A stretch of 48,741 nt of DNA from Mycobacterium kyorinense (GCF_001672775.1 NZ_LZKJ01000143.1:1-48741), one strand, 5' to 3'. Numbered from the stretch's first letter, positions 9,145 to 18,039 are shown. Numbers and translations are program-made. Notes: generated by a model from the letters alone, not told the origin.

Positions 9145-9362
9145 CCGGCGGCACTCGGGTGCAGGTGATACCCAACGGGCCGGTGCTGATCGCCGGTCCG
9201 GTGCGAATCGAGATGCCCGGCGGCGATGTCGTCGAGTCCGATCGGTTCATGGTGGCCGTCTGCACCTGCCGGCGCAGCAAGAACTACCCGCTGTGCGACA
9301 CCAGCCACCGGCGTTGCCGCCGGACGCAGTCAACCTCAGCCTCAACCGAGCGGACGGCGTAG
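9141..9362 (+). CDS. CDGSH iron-sulfur domain protein
   Basis: Small protein of 73 residues carrying one CDGSH-type [2Fe-2S] motif: CTCRRSKNYPLCDTSHRR. This holds the Cys-x-Cys pair, the third Cys and the His ligand (CDTSH in place of CDGSH). These proteins bind a redox-active, acid-labile cluster. ATG 9141 overlaps the preceding stop (ATGA), so the gene is translationally coupled to the methyltransferase. The last 21 bases overlap the 3' end of the convergent haem-oxygenase-fold gene. In actinobacteria CDGSH genes often sit next to iron-containing redox enzyme genes, as here. Confidence 0.88.
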   Translation: MTGGTRVQVIPNGPVLIAGPVRIEMPGGDVVESDRFMVAVCTCRRSKNYPLCDTSHRRCRRTQSTSASTERTA

Positions 9363-10361
9363 CGAGCTCTCGCCGGCTTTCCACGCCGCCACCATCGCGT
9401 CACCGAGACGGTCTTCGACCATCGCGTGGGCGCGGATCCCGAACACCACGTCGCAGTCCAACTGTGGCTCCCGGGCGACCAGGTCGCCGACCACGTCGAG
9501 GCGCACCACCTGCTCGTGCACCGCGTCGGCCTCGACATGCTCGCTGTAGAACGTCACGCACTCCGCGGGTGCGCCGAGTCGCTGCAGCGCCTCCACCAGT
9601 CGGCGCGATCCCGGCGGCGAGGTGATCTCCGTCGACGCGAAATGCCCGATGGCCGCGCCGCGCAACCGGCGGTGCAGACCGAACAGCGACATCAGGTTCA
9701 CCACCGTCAGCGATTCGGCCGGAACCGCGTCCAGGTAGGCCAAGTAGGTGGCATCCAGACCCGCGGCGGTCAACAGGTCTGCGAACAGCTGTTGGTGGAC
9801 TCGCGGCCCTTGCCCGGCGCCGTACTCGTCGAATTCGACCGCCACGAACGAGGCCTTGGCCTGGCCGGTCAGACGCGGAATCGCCCAGGCGTGCGGATCG
9901 CCCTCTTTGAGGTGATACAGCGATCGGTGCACGAAGTATTCGCACATCTGCGCCCAGGTTCCGTTGTCACGCAGCCAATATGACGGTCCAGTGCCGTCGA
10001 CGGATTCCACTGACAGGGCGTCCATTTCGGCTGCCGCGGTGTGGTCGGGCTCGATCGGACCGACGTCTCGCTGCACTGCCGCCAGAAACGCGCGCTCCAA
10101 CTGCCCGCGCAGGTGCAACAGCCCGGGATTCCATTCCCAGGTCGGGTCGACGCCGGCGAAGCCCCGGTAGTGCAGCTCGTAGCACATGTACAGCGCCAAC
10201 TGCAGGTCCAGACCGTAGGGATCCGATTCCCGCACCGACGCTCCGACGCGGACCAGCTGGTCCCGCGGCGCCGGTTCGGTGAGTGTGCGCCGCACAGCCA
10301 TGGACAGCGGTCCATGCGCGGCGGGCAATCGGGGTTCGACCATTGCTTCTGCCTGGGTCAC
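9342..10361 (-). CDS. Iron-containing redox enzyme family protein (haem-oxygenase fold)
   Basis: Protein of 339 residues that matches the helical haem-oxygenase-like iron-containing redox enzyme family. Candidate metal ligands lie in DLQLALYMCYELHYRGFAG, in CEYFVHRSLYHLKEGDPHAW, in KASFVAVEFDEYG and in VTFYSEHVEADAVHEQ, all His/Glu-rich helices. Related proteins include diiron oxidases and decarboxylases, and the reaction here is unknown. The start is GTG 10359-10361, preceded by a candidate SigF-type promoter whose predicted transcript start is about at the codon. ATG 10343 is an alternative. The 3' end overlaps the CDGSH gene by 21 bases tail to tail. Confidence 0.83.
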   Translation of the reverse strand: MTQAEAMVEPRLPAAHGPLSMAVRRTLTEPAPRDQLVRVGASVRESDPYGLDLQLALYMCYELHYRGFAGVDPTWEWNPGLLHLRGQLERAFLAAVQRDVGPIEPDHTAAAEMDALSVESVDGTGPSYWLRDNGTWAQMCEYFVHRSLYHLKEGDPHAWAIPRLTGQAKASFVAVEFDEYGAGQGPRVHQQLFADLLTAAGLDATYLAYLDAVPAESLTVVNLMSLFGLHRRLRGAAIGHFASTEITSPPGSRRLVEALQRLGAPAECVTFYSEHVEADAVHEQVVRLDVVGDLVAREPQLDCDVVFGIRAHAMVEDRLGDAMVAAWKAGESSLRRPLG

Positions 10362-10369
10362 GCCGGGGT

Positions 10370-10396
10370 TTACCCCGATTTACCCGCCGGCCAAAC
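10370..10396 (-). promoter_or_regulatory. Candidate SigF-type promoter
   Basis: On the minus strand, GTTT (10396-10393), a 17-base spacer and GGGTAA (10375-10370) fit the SigF pattern. The -10 lies about 8 bases from the GTG start at 10361, again suggesting a leaderless transcript. The -10 also lies within an inverted repeat (CGGGGT-TT-ACCCCG, 10364-10377), which could be a protein site. Pattern evidence only. Confidence 0.4.
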
Positions 10397-10463
10397 GACG
10401 CGGCCGCATAACAGGCCCGTCGACGGGGTAGTACTGCGTCGCACGACCAACCTAGGAGGTGAC

Positions 10464-11510
10464 ATGCGCGCATTGACCGTACAGCCGGGCCACAAGGGCT
10501 CGCTGAGCGTGTCCGACGTGCCCGACCCCACCCCGGCCGACGGCGAACTGCTGGTCGACGGCATTGCGATGGGCGTTTGCGGCACCGACAAAGAGATCGT
10601 CTCCGGCGAGTACGGCTGGGCGCCGCCCAACTCGTCGCACCTGGTCCTCGGCCACGAATCGCTCGGCCGGGTGCGGCAGGCGCCGGCCTCGAGCAGCTTC
10701 TCGGCCGGCGATCTGGTGGTCGGCGTGGTGCGCCGCCCCGACCCCGAGCCGTGTGGTGCGTGTGCGCACGGCGAGTTCGACATGTGCCGCAACGGCCGTT
10801 ACCGCGAGCGCGGCATCAAGGAGCTGGACGGCTACGGCAGCCAAGCGTGGTGTGTGGAAACCGATTACGCGGTGCGGCTCGATCCGTCGCTGGAGCGGGT
10901 CGGCATGCTGCTGGAGCCGACGACGGTGGTGGCAAAAGCCTGGGAGCAGGTGGAGCGGATCGGCAGCCGCGGCTGGTTCGAACCGAAACGGGCGCTGGTG
11001 ACCGGCGCCGGGCCGATCGGCTTGTTGGCGGCGCTGATCGGGGTGCAGCGCGGTTTGGACACGCATGTGCTGGACCGGGTGACCGACGGCCCGAAGCCGA
11101 AGCTGGTCACATCACTCGGTGCGACCTACCACCACGAGGACATCGAGTCGGTGGCCAAACAGGTGCGGCCCGACGTCGTCATCGAGGCCACCGGGGTGGG
11201 CAGCATCGTCTTCGGCGCGCTGATGAACACCGAAACCTACGGCATCACCTGTTTGACGGGCGTCTCGTCAGGCGGGCACAGCATTGACGTCGACGCCGGG
11301 TTGGTGAACCGTGACATCGTGCTGGAGAACGACGTGGTGGTCGGCTCGGTCAACGCCAACCTGCGTCACTACCAGCAGGGTGCCGAGGTGCTGGCCCACG
11401 CCGACAACGACTGGCTGGAAGGTTTGGTCACCCGCCGCGTCCCGTTGGAGAAGGCTGCCGAGGCGTTCCAGCCGGCTGACGGCGACGTGAAGGTGGTCAT
11501 CGAACTCTGA
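10464..11510 (+). CDS. Glucose 1-dehydrogenase-like MDR enzyme
   Basis: Medium-chain dehydrogenase of 348 residues similar to archaeal-type glucose 1-dehydrogenases. Catalytic zinc region: GVCGTDKEIVSGEYGWAPP and LGHESLGRV. A structural zinc loop (CGACAHGEFDMC) and the substrate-side NGRYRERGIKELDGYGSQAW follow. The Rossmann motif is ALVTGAGPIGLLAAL, then VLDRV. The start ATG 10464 has a strong ribosome-binding site (AGGAGGTGAC). The stop shares one base with the next start (TGATG). Pairing with a GH15 glucosidase suggests release and oxidation of glucose, which is an inference from context. Confidence 0.86.
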   Translation: MRALTVQPGHKGSLSVSDVPDPTPADGELLVDGIAMGVCGTDKEIVSGEYGWAPPNSSHLVLGHESLGRVRQAPASSSFSAGDLVVGVVRRPDPEPCGACAHGEFDMCRNGRYRERGIKELDGYGSQAWCVETDYAVRLDPSLERVGMLLEPTTVVAKAWEQVERIGSRGWFEPKRALVTGAGPIGLLAALIGVQRGLDTHVLDRVTDGPKPKLVTSLGATYHHEDIESVAKQVRPDVVIEATGVGSIVFGALMNTETYGITCLTGVSSGGHSIDVDAGLVNRDIVLENDVVVGSVNANLRHYQQGAEVLAHADNDWLEGLVTRRVPLEKAAEAFQPADGDVKVVIEL

Positions 11511-13312
11511 TGGCTCGAATCGAGGACTACGCCCTGCTCGGCGATCTGCACACCGCCGCCCTCGTGAGCCGTGACGGCAGCATCGACTGGTTGTGCCTGC
11601 CGCGGTTCGATTCCGGTTCGTGCTTTGCCGCGCTGCTGCACGACGAATCGGCCGGTCACTGGCGACTGGCGCCAGCCTCCGGCGGACCCGCGACGCGCCG
11701 CGCCTATCGCGACGACACCCTGATCATGGACACCGAATGGGACACCGACGACGGGTCGGTGCGAGTCACCGATTTCATGCCGCCGCGCGGTGAAGCCGCC
11801 GACGTGGTGCGCATCGTCGAAGGACTCTCCGGGCGGGTGCCGATGCGGATGCACCTGGTGATCCGATTCGACTACGGCCACGTCGTGCCCTGGATCCGGC
11901 GAAGCGAGGACGGCCTGATCGCCATCGCCGGTCCCGACACCTTGTGCCTGACCACGCCGGCCGACGTACGCGGCGACCACATGTCCACGGTCGCCGAATT
12001 CGAAGTCGCAGCCGGCGACAAGGTGCCGTTCGTGCTGACTCACGTGTCGTCGCACCGCCCGCATGCCGTGCGGGCACACGCCGACCGCGCGCTGCGCGAC
12101 ACCGAAGAATTCTGGCGGGACTGGATCGGCCGCTGCAGTTATAGCGGGCCGTACGAAGAGGCGGTGCGCCGGGCGCTGATCACCCTGAAGGCGCTCACCT
12201 ATGACCCCACCGGCGGGATCCTCGCCGCAGCGACAACGTCGCTGCCCGAAGGACTTGGCGGAGTTCGTAACTGGGACTACCGGTACTGCTGGCTGCGGGA
12301 CACGACGTTTACCTTGCAGGCGCTGCTTGGCACCGGCTACGTCGACGAGGCCAGGGCGTGGCGGGACTGGCTGGTCCGAGCCGTCGCCGGCGATCCAGCG
12401 AAGCTGCAGATCATGTACAGCATCGACGGCACCCGCCGGATTCCGGAGCTGACACTTGATTGGCTGTCCGGATACGAGAACTCGGCGCCGGTACGTATCG
12501 GCAACGACGCCGCCGGACAGTTCCAGCTCGACGTGTGGGGCGAGGTGCTCGACGGGCTGCACCTGGCTCGTGAAACCGGGATGCAGGCGGTGGATTCGGC
12601 GTGGGACATTCAGCTGGCGCTGCTGGATTTTCTCGAAAGCAATTGGGACCAGCCAGATTCCAGCCTGTGGGAAGTGCGCGGCGACCGGCGGCATTTTGTG
12701 CACTCGAAGGTGATGGCCTGGGCCGGTGTCGACCGGGCTGTGCACACCGTGGAAACGCAGGGCCTCGACGGCCCGCTCGACACATGGCGCGACTTGCGCG
12801 ACCGCATCCATGCCGACGTCTGTGAGCACGGCTACGACGCGGAACGGCAGACCTTCACGCAGTTCTACGGTTCTCAGGGTCTGGATGCCGCGCTGTTGCT
12901 GATTCCGCGCGTCGGGTTCTTGCCGTGGAATGATCCGCGGGTCGTGGGCACGGTCGATGCCGTGCAACGCGAGTTGTCCAGCGAGGGATTCCTGATGCGC
13001 TATCGACCGGACGCCGACGGCGGCGTCGACGGCCTACCCGGCACCGAGGGCACGTTCCTGGCGTGCACGTTCTGGTTGGCTGATGCTCTGCACGGTATCG
13101 GCCGCGGTGACGAGGCCCGCGAGCTGTTCGAGAAGCTGCTAGACCTGCGCAACGACGTCGGGCTGCTCAGCGAGGAGTACGACACCGGTGCGCAACGGCT
13201 GGTCGGCAACACCCCGCAGGCGTTCAGCATGGTCGGGCTGGTGAATACCGCACGACAGCTGAGCGGATCGTCGACACAGACCGGCGGACCGCGTCAGCGA
13301 GGTGTGTCGTAG
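11510..13312 (+). CDS. Glycoside hydrolase family 15 protein
   Basis: GH15 (glucoamylase/trehalase-type) protein of 600 residues, the usual length for actinobacterial members. The N-terminal beta-sandwich begins MARIEDYALLGDLHTAALVS with the signature GSIDWLCLPRFDSGSCFAALL. The (alpha/alpha)6 catalytic barrel includes GVRNWDYRYCWLRDTTFTL, which carries the first acidic catalytic region, and LPGTEGTFLACTFWLADAL near the C-terminus, which carries the second catalytic Glu. In mycobacteria one GH15 member hydrolyses trehalose, while others act on alpha-glucans, and sequence alone does not decide here. It has no signal peptide and is probably cytoplasmic. It is coupled to the glucose dehydrogenase by a one-base stop/start overlap. 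Confidence 0.88.
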   Translation: MARIEDYALLGDLHTAALVSRDGSIDWLCLPRFDSGSCFAALLHDESAGHWRLAPASGGPATRRAYRDDTLIMDTEWDTDDGSVRVTDFMPPRGEAADVVRIVEGLSGRVPMRMHLVIRFDYGHVVPWIRRSEDGLIAIAGPDTLCLTTPADVRGDHMSTVAEFEVAAGDKVPFVLTHVSSHRPHAVRAHADRALRDTEEFWRDWIGRCSYSGPYEEAVRRALITLKALTYDPTGGILAAATTSLPEGLGGVRNWDYRYCWLRDTTFTLQALLGTGYVDEARAWRDWLVRAVAGDPAKLQIMYSIDGTRRIPELTLDWLSGYENSAPVRIGNDAAGQFQLDVWGEVLDGLHLARETGMQAVDSAWDIQLALLDFLESNWDQPDSSLWEVRGDRRHFVHSKVMAWAGVDRAVHTVETQGLDGPLDTWRDLRDRIHADVCEHGYDAERQTFTQFYGSQGLDAALLLIPRVGFLPWNDPRVVGTVDAVQRELSSEGFLMRYRPDADGGVDGLPGTEGTFLACTFWLADALHGIGRGDEARELFEKLLDLRNDVGLLSEEYDTGAQRLVGNTPQAFSMVGLVNTARQLSGSSTQTGGPRQRGVS

Positions 13313-13325
13313 GGTCCGCTTATAG

Positions 13326-13341
13326 TCGAATATATGTTCGA
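13326..13341. promoter_or_regulatory. SOS (LexA) box overlapping the 13E12 start
   Basis: The 16 bases TCGAATATATGTTCGA differ by one base from the mycobacterial LexA box TCGAAC-N4-GTTCGA. The box includes the ATG at 13334-13336. LexA boxes are known upstream of several M. tuberculosis 13E12-family genes. Confidence 0.7.
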
Positions 13342-14800
13342 TATTCAAGCGGTGCCCCAGCTCACAAAGGCTTTTGCTGGGGTCGATGACGCTGGAGTGG
13401 TGGATGCCATCACAGCTGCTGCCCGCCGGCAGAACGCGATGTGCGCGCGGGAACTGGCGGCCGTCGGTGAGCTCTATGAGCGTCGCGCGCCCGACGACGA
13501 TGTCGATCGATAAAACTGGGCCATCGATGGTTACGAAAACGTCGTTGCTGAAGTGGCTGCGGCGTTGGGGATCAGCAGAGGACGAGCCCGCGGGCGGTTG
13601 CGCTACGCGATTGTGCTGCATGAAAGCCTGCCACGACTCGCTGAAGTCTTTGCGCGGGGAGACATCGATTTCCGGCTGATGGCCGCGGTGGTCGGCCGCA
13701 CCGAACTGGTTGACGACCCCGTATTGATAGCCAAACTGGACGCCGCGATCGCTCGGCATGGACCCAAGTGGATGCGGCTCTCTGAACCCAAGCTCATTGA
13801 GCGCATCGACATGTGGGTTGCCCGCTTCGACCCGGCCGGCGTTAAGCAGCCAAGCCATCGCAATGAGCAGCGCTATGTCGAGATTGGGCCGGTTGAGCCC
13901 GGGCTGGCCGGCGTGTGGGCGCAACTACACGCAACCGATGGCGCGGCATTAGACCGGAAACTCGATGCGCTAGCCGCAACGGTCTGTCCGGCGGATCCGC
14001 GCACCAAGAAACAGCGCCGCGCCGATGGGCTCGGCGCGTTGGCCGCGGGACTGGAGACATTGCGTTGTCAGTGTGGTTCGCCGGATTGCTCAGCGGCCCA
14101 ACGGCGGCCGGCCACCGATGTGATCATCCATGTGTTGGCTGAGCAGGTGACGATTAATGGAGACTCGCAAGCGCCGGGCTATCTGCCCGGTTACGGCCCG
14201 CTGTCGGCGCCCGTGCTGCGCGAGGTGGGCACCACCGCCAAGATCAAGCCACTGGTGAAACCCTCAGCTGATCCCGAGCCGCATTATCGACCGTCCGCGG
14301 CGTTGGCGGAATTCGTGCGACTGCGGGATCTCACGTGCCGATTCCCGGGGTGCGATCAGCCGGCCGAAGTGTGCGACGTCGACCACACGGTTCCGTACCC
14401 GAACGGCCCCACACATCCCTCGAATCTCAAGCTGCTCTGCCGCTACCATCACCTACTCAAAACGTTCTACACCGGCCGCGGCGGCTGGACCGACCGGCAG
14501 TACCCCGATGGCACCGTCGAGTGGACAGCTCCCACGGGCCACATCTACACCACCAAACCCGGTGGCGCCCTGTTGTTTCCGGTGTTGGCCGATCCGACAG
14601 GAGCATTAGCGCTGCAGACATCGATGGCATCGCCGTGCGAGAACCGGGGCCTGATGATGCCGACGCGTTGCCGTACCAGAGCTGACGAGCGTGCCGCCCG
14701 CATCGCACACGAGCGCGGCATCAATGAAGCCCGCCTTGCTGCTGAAGCGGTGCAAGAAGCTGAGCGGATCGCCGCCTGTAACGACCCGCCTCCCTTCTGA
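13334..14800 (+). pseudogene. REP13E12-family DUF222/HNH protein, interrupted by in-frame TAA
   Basis: DUF222 plus HNH endonuclease protein of the mycobacterial 13E12 family. From ATG 13334 the frame runs MFDIQAVPQLTKAFAGVDD and meets TAA at 13511-13513, codon 60. The same frame then continues with clear homology (NWAIDGYENVVAEVAAALGI) to the stop at 14798-14800. This is therefore a nonsense change, not a frameshift. The intact remainder has the DUF222 core and a complete HNH motif (CRFPGCDQPAEVCDVDHTVP ... LLCRYHHLLKTF). Re-initiation at GTG 13553 could give a 415-residue protein lacking the N-terminus. An SOS box overlaps the start. A sequencing error at TAA cannot be excluded. Confidence 0.8.
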
Positions 14801-14806
14801 TTCACG

Positions 14807-16600
14807 CTATTTGCGGCGGCGCGGGATGAACTCCTGGGCCTTGACTTTGATGCCTTCCTTGAGCATGCCGAAGGCGTCTTCGTCGCCCTTGAGCACCGAG
14901 GTGGCGGCGGCCTTCATCTGATCGAAGGTCGCGTGCGGCGGCACCGGCGGGATGTTCGGGTCGCAGTGCACGTCGAGCACCGTCGGGCGATCCGCCCGCA
15001 GTGCCTGATCCCACGCCGATGCGATCTGATCGGGATCGGTCAACGTCGCCGACGCCAGACCCAAGCTGGCTGCAAAGGACGCGTAATCCACCGTCGGAAG
15101 CGTCTGCGACACAGCGAATTTCGGAGCACCGGCCATCGCTCGCATCTCCCACGTCACCTGGTTGAGGTCATTGTTGTGCAGAACCGCGACGATCAACCTG
15201 GGATCGCTCCACTCTTCCCAGTAGTGCGCGATCGTGATCAACTCGGCCATCCCGTTCATCTGCATCGCGCCGTCGCCGGCGAAGACGATGACGGGCCGAT
15301 CCGGGTTGGCGAACTTGCCGCCGATCCCGTAGGGCACGCCGGGACCCATCGTGGCCAGATTGCCGGACAGTGAGCCGCGCATGTTGCCGCGGAACTTCAG
15401 TTGGCGCGCATACCAATTCGCCGACGACCCCGAGTCGGCGGTGACGATCGCGTTGTCGGGCAGCTTCGGTGACAACTCGGCGAAAAGCCGCATCGGGTTG
15501 ATCGGATCGGCGGCCACGTTGGCTTCCATCTCCATGGTTTCCCACCAACGCTTGACGTTCTTCTCGACCGTTTCGCGCCAGGACCGATCGGACTTGCGCT
15601 GGATCAGCGGTAGCAGCGCGCGCACCGTCGCCGCCGCGTCGCCCACCAGGTTCACCTCGTTGGGGTAGCGCATGCCGATCAACGCCGGGTCGATATCGAT
15701 CTGCACACCGCGCGCCTGGTCGTAGCCCGGTAAAAACTGCGTGTAGGGGAAACTCGATCCGATCGTGAGCAGAGTGTCGCAGTCGCGCATCAACTCCCAG
15801 CTCGGACGCGTGCCCAGCAGCCCGATGGAGCCGGTCACCCAAGGCAGCTCGTCGGAGAGCACATCCTTACCCAGCAATGCCTTGGCAACACCGGCTCCGA
15901 GCAAGTCGGCGAGTTCGGTCACCTCGTCGACCGCTCCCTTCGCACCGCAACCCACGAGCATGGCGACACGCTCGCCGGCGTTGAGCACCTCGGCGGCCCG
16001 CTGCAACCCGTCCTTCGAGGGTCCGACGTCAGGCCACTCGAACCCCAGGCTTGACGGGACCATCTTGAATTCGTGGGTCGGCGGGGAGTATTCGAGTTCC
16101 TGCACATCCGCGGGGATGATGACGGCCGTCACCGTCCGCTTCGTCACGGCGGTGCGGATGGCCCGGTCCAAGACGTTGGGAAGCTGCTCGGGCACGGTGA
16201 CCATTTGGATGTACTCGCTGGCCACGTCCTTAAACAGGCTCATCAGGTCGACTTCTTGCTGATAGGAGCCGCCCATCGCACTGCGGTTGGTCTGCCCGAC
16301 GATCGCCAGTACCGGTACCCGGTCGAGTTTGGCGTCGTAGAGGCCGTTGAGCAGATGGATGGCGCCTGGGCCCGATGTCGCCGCGCATACGCCGAGCCGG
16401 TTGGAGAACTTGGCGTAGCCGACCGCCTCGAACGCGGCCATCTCCTCGTGGCGGGCCTGCACGAACTTCGGCTTATTGTCCGCGCGGCCCCAAGCCGCGA
16501 GCAGACCGTTGATTCCGTCGCCCGCGTAGGCGAAAACCTTCTCGATCTCCCAGTCGCGCAGCCGTTCCAGCACGAAGTCGGCAACCAACGCGCCTGCCAT
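14807..16600 (-). CDS. Thiamine pyrophosphate-dependent enzyme (pyruvate oxidase/acetolactate synthase type)
   Basis: TPP enzyme of 597 residues with all three domains. The N-terminal PYR domain holds the catalytic Glu in QARHEEMAAFEAVGYAKF and the CAATSGPGAIHLLNGLYDA strand. The central domain (AMLVGCGAKGAVDEV) is followed by a C-terminal PP domain with the TPP/Mg motif GDGAMQMNG...NN (ending HNNDLNQVTW). The pattern resembles PoxB-like pyruvate oxidases. The true acceptor and substrate are not determinable. ATG 16600 (MAGALVADFVLERL) is preferred over ATG 16612, since a GGGGTG stretch lies at a suitable distance, but both fit. It lies directly beyond attL, so before island insertion its promoter faced the 3' end of tRNA-Pro. 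Confidence 0.87.
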   Translation of the reverse strand: MAGALVADFVLERLRDWEIEKVFAYAGDGINGLLAAWGRADNKPKFVQARHEEMAAFEAVGYAKFSNRLGVCAATSGPGAIHLLNGLYDAKLDRVPVLAIVGQTNRSAMGGSYQQEVDLMSLFKDVASEYIQMVTVPEQLPNVLDRAIRTAVTKRTVTAVIIPADVQELEYSPPTHEFKMVPSSLGFEWPDVGPSKDGLQRAAEVLNAGERVAMLVGCGAKGAVDEVTELADLLGAGVAKALLGKDVLSDELPWVTGSIGLLGTRPSWELMRDCDTLLTIGSSFPYTQFLPGYDQARGVQIDIDPALIGMRYPNEVNLVGDAAATVRALLPLIQRKSDRSWRETVEKNVKRWWETMEMEANVAADPINPMRLFAELSPKLPDNAIVTADSGSSANWYARQLKFRGNMRGSLSGNLATMGPGVPYGIGGKFANPDRPVIVFAGDGAMQMNGMAELITIAHYWEEWSDPRLIVAVLHNNDLNQVTWEMRAMAGAPKFAVSQTLPTVDYASFAASLGLASATLTDPDQIASAWDQALRADRPTVLDVHCDPNIPPVPPHATFDQMKAAATSVLKGDEDAFGMLKEGIKVKAQEFIPRRRK

Positions 16601-16676
16601 CGCACACCCCATTCCTGTTTTAGGCAGCAGGTAACAGGAAGGTGATTACCCAAGAGGCGGTCGACTTAGACCACAT

Positions 16677-16727
16677 GAGTCGGGGTTGCGGGATTCGAAC
16701 CCACGACCTCTTCGTCCCGAACGAAGC
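16677..16727. other. attL (partial tRNA-Pro copy)
   Basis: This 51-base sequence equals 41129-41179 except for one base (T at 16687 for G at 41139). It holds only the 3' part of tRNA-Pro, from the anticodon arm to the acceptor end, in minus orientation. The mismatch would disturb acceptor-stem pairing, as expected for a copy free of selection. It is the left junction of the island. Confidence 0.9.
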
Positions 16728-16928
16728 CACCAGGCCGTTTGAGTGAGTTTGCTGTGTTGGTTGTGTGAGAATCCGCAGCTCAACTGCGTTGAGGGTGTTG
16801 GCTGTCGGTAGCTGTTGATAGACCTGTTGCGGACTGGCTGCGGACCAGCGGTCAGGGCAGGAGGATCGATGTATTCCGAGAATGTGCGCGCAAACGCGAC
16901 GTACGCGACTGGGCCGTGAGCTGCGCGC
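16728..16928. other. Non-coding left end of island with candidate integrase arm sites
   Basis: No gene is supported here. Two near-repeats with an 11-base period lie at 16828-16837 (TGCGGACTGG) and 16839-16848 (TGCGGACCAG). The same two units in reversed order occur near the right end (41051-41060 and 41062-41071). Paired short repeats at both ends are what arm-type integrase or excisionase sites look like. The first bases after attL (to TGA 16744-16746) also form the end of the integrase frame in the excised circle. Confidence 0.4.
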
Positions 16929-17804
16929 GTGGGTGACGATGACGATCTGAAATCGAATCCGCGGTATCTGCGACGGATGGCCGAGCAGGTGCGCGAGTTC
17001 GAGCGAGCGTTCAGTGCGTTGCTCGAACTCTGCCAGTTCACCGCTGACCTCCGAGCGGTCGCCGGCCCAAATCTGCCGGCCGACGTCATGGCCAGTTACG
17101 CCAGCCTGCCTGCCGTAATCCGTGACAGCGGCGTATCCGATGATGACTGGGTTGCCGCAAAAGCTCGATGCTCGCTGACGGCTGGTCGGGTAGCCCACAT
17201 CCCGGACCTCACGGGCGTGCGGATATCACGGCCAGGATTCGGCGGCCCGGTGAACCCGTTCGAGGTGTGGATTACAGTCACGCAGTCGAACTCGGAGGTA
17301 CAGCCGGACGACATCCTCGCCACTTCTGAGCACACCATTGGCATCCTCGAAGCGATGGCTGAACGTGTCGACGTCGCCGCAGATATCAGCATCGAGGACA
17401 TACATCCCCTTGTGTGGGGCGCCGCGCGAGGGCAGTGGCGTATCGAGCTGTACCGCGAAGCGGTGTCATCCGCTGTAGGCGCCGTAATTGACTATGTGCG
17501 GCATCTCACGGGACGCGCTGACCTCGCTGACAAAGACGTCTTTACGCATGCCTTCTCGCAGAATCCGCCGAAGGCAGGCGCCCCGCGATTGCGCTGGCCG
17601 GGCTGCGATCAAGACCAGACTGTCGTATCCATGAACCGCGGCCTCTTGGGGTTCTCAACCGGGATTCAAGCCGCGATCCGTAACCCGACCATTCACGACC
17701 GGACGCCGCTGCGAGCGCAGGAGGCTGCCGAGCGGTTGGCGGCACTCAGTCTCCTGACGACGTGGATAGAGCAGTGCAGGCTTGACAGTTTGGAGAGCCC
17801 ATAG
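16929..17804 (+). CDS. HEPN-family protein, TIGR02391/Ymh-like
   Basis: Protein of 291 residues. Residues ~155-285 match the TIGR02391 (Hypoth_Ymh) pattern: HPLVWGAARGQWRIELYREA, then VIDYVRHLTGRADL, then SMNRGLLGFSTGIQAAIRNP. The motif RNPTIH at 251-256 is the R-x4-H signature of HEPN domains, many of which are RNases in toxin-antitoxin and abortive-infection systems. The N-terminal ~150 residues are unrecognised and may sense or bind a partner. The start GTG 16929 lacks a clear ribosome-binding site, and ATG 16977 is an alternative. It is the first gene inside attL. No obvious antitoxin gene is adjacent. Nuclease activity is an inference from the motif. Confidence 0.72.
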   Translation: MGDDDDLKSNPRYLRRMAEQVREFERAFSALLELCQFTADLRAVAGPNLPADVMASYASLPAVIRDSGVSDDDWVAAKARCSLTAGRVAHIPDLTGVRISRPGFGGPVNPFEVWITVTQSNSEVQPDDILATSEHTIGILEAMAERVDVAADISIEDIHPLVWGAARGQWRIELYREAVSSAVGAVIDYVRHLTGRADLADKDVFTHAFSQNPPKAGAPRLRWPGCDQDQTVVSMNRGLLGFSTGIQAAIRNPTIHDRTPLRAQEAAERLAALSLLTTWIEQCRLDSLESP

Positions 17805-18039
17805 TTGATCACGGGAACATCGATCGCCGCCGCAAGAGTCTCGTCCTCGCGGTTCTGTGGTACCCCCACGCCCCGCAGTCGAACGGTCTCGGCCACCCGT
17901 GACCCTTTCCGCCCGACAAACCCGGAGGCCGACAAACAAATAACGATCTGCACATTGGAGCCGACGAACCTGAAGCGCGCCAGGATCGGCACCGTACGAT
18001 CTACAACCAGACACGGCGCTAAGCTCAGGGGGAGGCGAC
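17805..18039. other. Intergenic region before the ATPase/subtilase pair
   Basis: 235 bases with no supported plus-strand gene. The end carries a strong ribosome-binding site (GGGGGAGGCGAC) for ATG 18040. A minus-strand open frame (17992 down to 17693, 99 codons) overlaps the 3' end of the HEPN gene and was not accepted. The promoter of the ATPase/subtilase operon should lie here, but no confident -35/-10 pair was found. Confidence 0.4.

Noticed and set aside
11369..12967. Minus-strand open frame of 532 codons opposite the GH15 gene
   Set aside because: No recognisable domain and fully antisense to a convincing GH15 enzyme.
16677..16727. A second tRNA gene at the left end
   Set aside because: Only the 3' part is present, with no D-arm or 5' acceptor strand, so it is an attachment-site copy.
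17693..17992. Minus-strand frame of 99 codons between the HEPN and AAA+ genes
   Set aside because: It overlaps the HEPN 3' end and has only a GTG start; parts read protein-like but no family is visible.
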